Positions 8,663 through 11,495 of a DNA stretch of 11,495 bases are shown here, piece by piece. The notes beneath the pieces are model-generated. The model worked only from the letters and a program-made list of their open reading frames with translations, did not search any database and was not told where the DNA came from. Source of the DNA: Conidiobolus incongruus B7586 (taxonomy: Eukaryota; Entomophthoromycota; Entomophthoromycetes; Entomophthorales; Conidiobolaceae); assembly GCA_000697335.1 (NCBI GenBank), contig JNEM01008369.1, positions 1-11,495 on the forward strand, read 5' to 3'. Both the position numbers and the translations under genes were made by a program. Each line of letters opens with the position of its first letter. Positions within the stretch are counted from its first letter, which is position 1.

Positions 8663-9937
8663 TTATATATGTCTAGTATGTGTTAGAATCCAAGGATGAT
8701 TAAGCACCTGCTGGATTGAGATCCTATCCTGAGGCTGGTACTTCAGCAATTTCTGAATAAAATCTTTCGCCTCAGGTGAAATATTGGGTGGCAATTGGAG
8801 ATCAACATTCACGATGCGCGATTGGGTTGACTTGCGTGACATATGCTCGAATGGAGGATTGCCGGTGAGCAGTTCGTAGCACAGGACACCGAGTCCCCAC
8901 AGGTCCAAGGTATGATCGTATTCAGAATATTGAACAATTTCGGGCGCCATGTAGTCGAGCGTACCGCAAGTCGTCGCTCTGCGTAATGTGGGGGAGTGGA
9001 CCGCCCAGCCAAAGTCCGTCAGCTTGATCACTTCGCCCGGAAATCTTACAATATTCTCTGGCTTAATGTCCCTGTGGATCACATCCTTCTTATGAATGTA
9101 GGCTAGAGCTTTCGCCAACTGGTGAATGTAGTTAGCGGTGGTAGCTTCGCTAAATTTGTGCATCTCTTTAAAATGAGAGTAAAGGTCGCCGAGAGGCGCG
9201 TACTCTAAAACTAAAAATACATGTGTTTCATTTTGGAAATATCCGTACAACCTTGCGATATTCGGGTGCTTCAAATGGCAGTGAATTTCCACCTCACGTC
9301 GCAGCTGACTTAATCCGTTACAGCGAAGGACTTTGCTTTTGCTGATCATTTTTAATGCGACTTCGCGTTTGGATCGCTTTTCGGTAGCTAGAAACACTGT
9401 ACCGAATTGACCTGATCCCAATCGTTTTTGCTTAATAAAGTCCTCACTCTTCCATGTGGGATGTGAATTAATATTATTTTTCGGTATTGATAACGAAGAA
9501 TAAAACGATGAACTGATAGGATATGGCTTCTCAAACAAATCGCCACTGTTCAACTTAAGTTTTAACTTTGAGTCAATAGCAAATGCGACCGTAGGTCCAC
9601 TAAAATTCGTTTTGGCTTCAGTTTTAGCTAATGTTGCCACTTTTGTAATTTCCAATTGTTTAACCGTTTCTTTGTGTAATTGTCTAGTATCATTTTCATA
9701 ATCCTTATAAACTGAAACAGCATTCTTTTGATCTATAATATCGCTATTTGCAATATCCGAATCGCAAGGAGTCAAAGGAGCTTCCGAATCAGTAGTAGTT
9801 AATGAAGATAAATTCTTTTTAGATAACCAATTCGTCCTAGATGATTTAAAATCCTTAGAAGATTTAATATTTAATGATATAGTTGACACATTTTGATCTT
9901 TAGATTTGTTATAATCATTATTATTAGTATATTTCAT
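8663..9937 (-). CDS. Aurora-family mitotic serine/threonine kinase
   Basis: This single uninterrupted frame of 424 codons is an Aurora kinase, which phosphorylates kinetochore, centromere and spindle proteins to correct attachments and drive division. Residues 1-165 are a Ser/Thr/Lys-rich, disordered-looking N-terminus with one minimal CDK-like site (TP at 56-57). The kinase domain spans about 167-417: glycine loop GSGQFG (174-179), ATP lysine in VALK (Lys196), helix-C Glu215 in QLRREVEI, HRDIKPEN (Asp300), and TDFGW (Asp308). The Aurora hallmark GWAVHSP (310-316) leads into an activation loop RRATTCGTLDY; Thr322 aligns with Aurora A Thr288. DLWGLGVLCYELLTGNPPF and a final HPWI follow. QLRREVEIHCHLKHPN is also near-diagnostic of the family. 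The loop ends MAPE rather than the LPPE or LSPE usual in Auroras. All catalytic residues are present, so it looks active. The sequence does not separate Aurora A from B; most fungi have one Ipl1/Ark1-like enzyme. The ATG at 9937 is the first in frame. Confidence 0.96.
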   Translation of the reverse strand: MKYTNNNDYNKSKDQNVSTISLNIKSSKDFKSSRTNWLSKKNLSSLTTTDSEAPLTPCDSDIANSDIIDQKNAVSVYKDYENDTRQLHKETVKQLEITKVATLAKTEAKTNFSGPTVAFAIDSKLKLKLNSGDLFEKPYPISSSFYSSLSIPKNNINSHPTWKSEDFIKQKRLGSGQFGTVFLATEKRSKREVALKMISKSKVLRCNGLSQLRREVEIHCHLKHPNIARLYGYFQNETHVFLVLEYAPLGDLYSHFKEMHKFSEATTANYIHQLAKALAYIHKKDVIHRDIKPENIVRFPGEVIKLTDFGWAVHSPTLRRATTCGTLDYMAPEIVQYSEYDHTLDLWGLGVLCYELLTGNPPFEHMSRKSTQSRIVNVDLQLPPNISPEAKDFIQKLLKYQPQDRISIQQVLNHPWILTHTRHI

Positions 9938-11495
9938 TAATTTTTATTGTTAGTATATATTTTTTATTAGAAGGAAATACTTTTATTGAATGCGCTCTAG
10001 ACAAATTATTTATAATGTTTGAAATACCTTAATATTAGTAATATTATTATGGGATAAATTTTTGGCACCCACTTTTACACATTTTTACATTTATTAGAAA
10101 CAAATTCTTCATTATATTATCTAAAGTTTTTATTTTAAATTTAATCTTTATTTTATCGCTTAAATCAATTGATTAAATCAAAGAATTTATTTTTTACTAA
10201 AAATTGCTTTTTATCATTTATTAAGAGTTTTGTTATAATTTTAAACTATAAATTCACATTTTGACAAACCCAATTGATGAATGAGATGAATTTCTAACTG
10301 AATATAAATTTAGATTTTCAATGAATTTAGTCATGTATTTGATGAACAGAGTTGTATCCATTATATCAAAAATACACAAATTTCAAGCTATGTTTTATTA
10401 ATTGTTCACAACAAAATATTAAATCAACAGAAACTTAATATATAAAATAAATGAAGCTATAATATTGATTATATAATTGATATTTTATCATTACTATTAA
10501 GTGATAACTGTCATAAATCCTTTTGATACTGTATAATTTCATTTTTATGATTGGATCAGAATGGCACATTTAAATATATATTTTAAAATTTCTTAATATA
10601 ATAATAATCGAGTTTTAATCTTAAAATAAAAATTTTATTTTTTTACATTGATTTGTAAAATATTTTTTTTACTATATACTGATTATTTTATTTCAAAACC
10701 TTAAGTGTCTAAGTAATATTTTACACTAGGAATAAAATATGACTTAAAACAATTTTGACATCATGACATTGATACAGAATTCAGTAGTATTAATATTTAT
10801 TTCTTATATCCATTACAAAGGTAGATATTAAACGATTATTCAATATACCCATCAATTTATTTATATGTACATATTATAACCAAATTATATATTCGCAATC
10901 AGGATTAGTAAGTAAAACAATAATTTACCGGATATTACATCGGTATGGTTATAATATAATATAAACAATTATATAAAATATTAACCTTTTGGAAAATAAA
11001 TTACTTATGAATGATATGAATAACATTACTAATTGATTATTGATTCATTTTCAATTAATTTAACCTTAGCAATTAAAATTATAAATTATAATAAAAAACT
11101 GTTATTTTAAAAAAAATTATTTATTTCACAAAAACTCAAAAATACAACCAAATTGATTATATTTTTTGAGTAATAATGAATTAACTATATATGCATTCTA
11201 TTGTTATCTTATAATATTAAATATTAGTTTAAAAAAATGCAAATTAATTTAAATTTTTAAATGATATTTTTTAGTTTAAAAAATATAGAAATTTGTAATA
11301 TTTGATTGGTTAAAAATAATATTAATTTTTCAATATATAAAAGATAAATTAAAAAATAAGGATAACTAATATATTTTAACTATTTTTATTTTCATTTATT
11401 ATTATTTTATTAAAATATTCTTATTTAAAAATTAAATTTAATTATATTTTAATTAGATTATAAATATCAAATATTTTTTATTTTAATATTATTAT
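9938..11495. other. AT-rich intergenic spacer upstream of the Aurora gene
   Basis: No exon chain, tRNA, rRNA or mobile-element remnant could be supported in this 1.56-kb stretch, which is very AT-rich with many homopolymer runs. The Aurora kinase promoter should lie in its left part, within a few hundred bases of 9937, but no defined element stands out. Confidence 0.7.

Noticed and set aside
8809-9012. Second minus-strand open frame within the Aurora gene
   Set aside because: It lies in another frame inside the kinase domain, which explains its composition.

Overview
The window looks like nuclear DNA of a very AT-rich eukaryote, most likely an early-diverging fungus. The AP-1 mu protein has the fungal form (N-terminus MASAIFILDLKGK, a GRTS loop, an EEMDKK linker). 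Introns are short (about 47-66 bp) with GTAAGT-like donors, TAG/CAG acceptors and one perfect TACTAAC branch site. The spacers are extremely AT-rich, while exons are much richer in GC. The exact lineage cannot be fixed from this sequence alone.

Layout: 1-2801 is AT-rich spacer with simple repeats and no supportable gene. 2802-3693 (minus) is a multi-exon gene for tubulin-folding cofactor B (TBCB). It is recognisable from its ubiquitin-like region to its C-terminal acidic-aromatic tail, but it carries two in-frame TAA codons and has no recognisable first exon, so it is probably a young pseudogene. 3780-5880 is an island with coding-like composition that I cannot assign to a family. It holds three decayed protein-coding stretches (one plus, two minus), interrupted by a 333-bp insert bounded by 7-bp direct repeats that resembles a solo LTR. 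5881-6280 is the upstream spacer of the next gene. 6281-7857 (plus) is an intact six-exon gene for the medium (mu1) subunit of the AP-1 clathrin adaptor. 7858-8662 is the tail-to-tail spacer. 8663-9937 (minus) is an intact, intronless Aurora-type mitotic kinase. 9938-11495 is AT-rich spacer.

The genes do not form a pathway. TBCB (tubulin folding) and Aurora (spindle and chromosome segregation) both touch microtubule biology, but nothing in the sequence links them and eukaryotic neighbours are usually independent. The parts most worth a second look are the TBCB copy, which is decayed only by stop codons, the unassigned island beside its lost 5' end, and the LTR-like insert inside that island.
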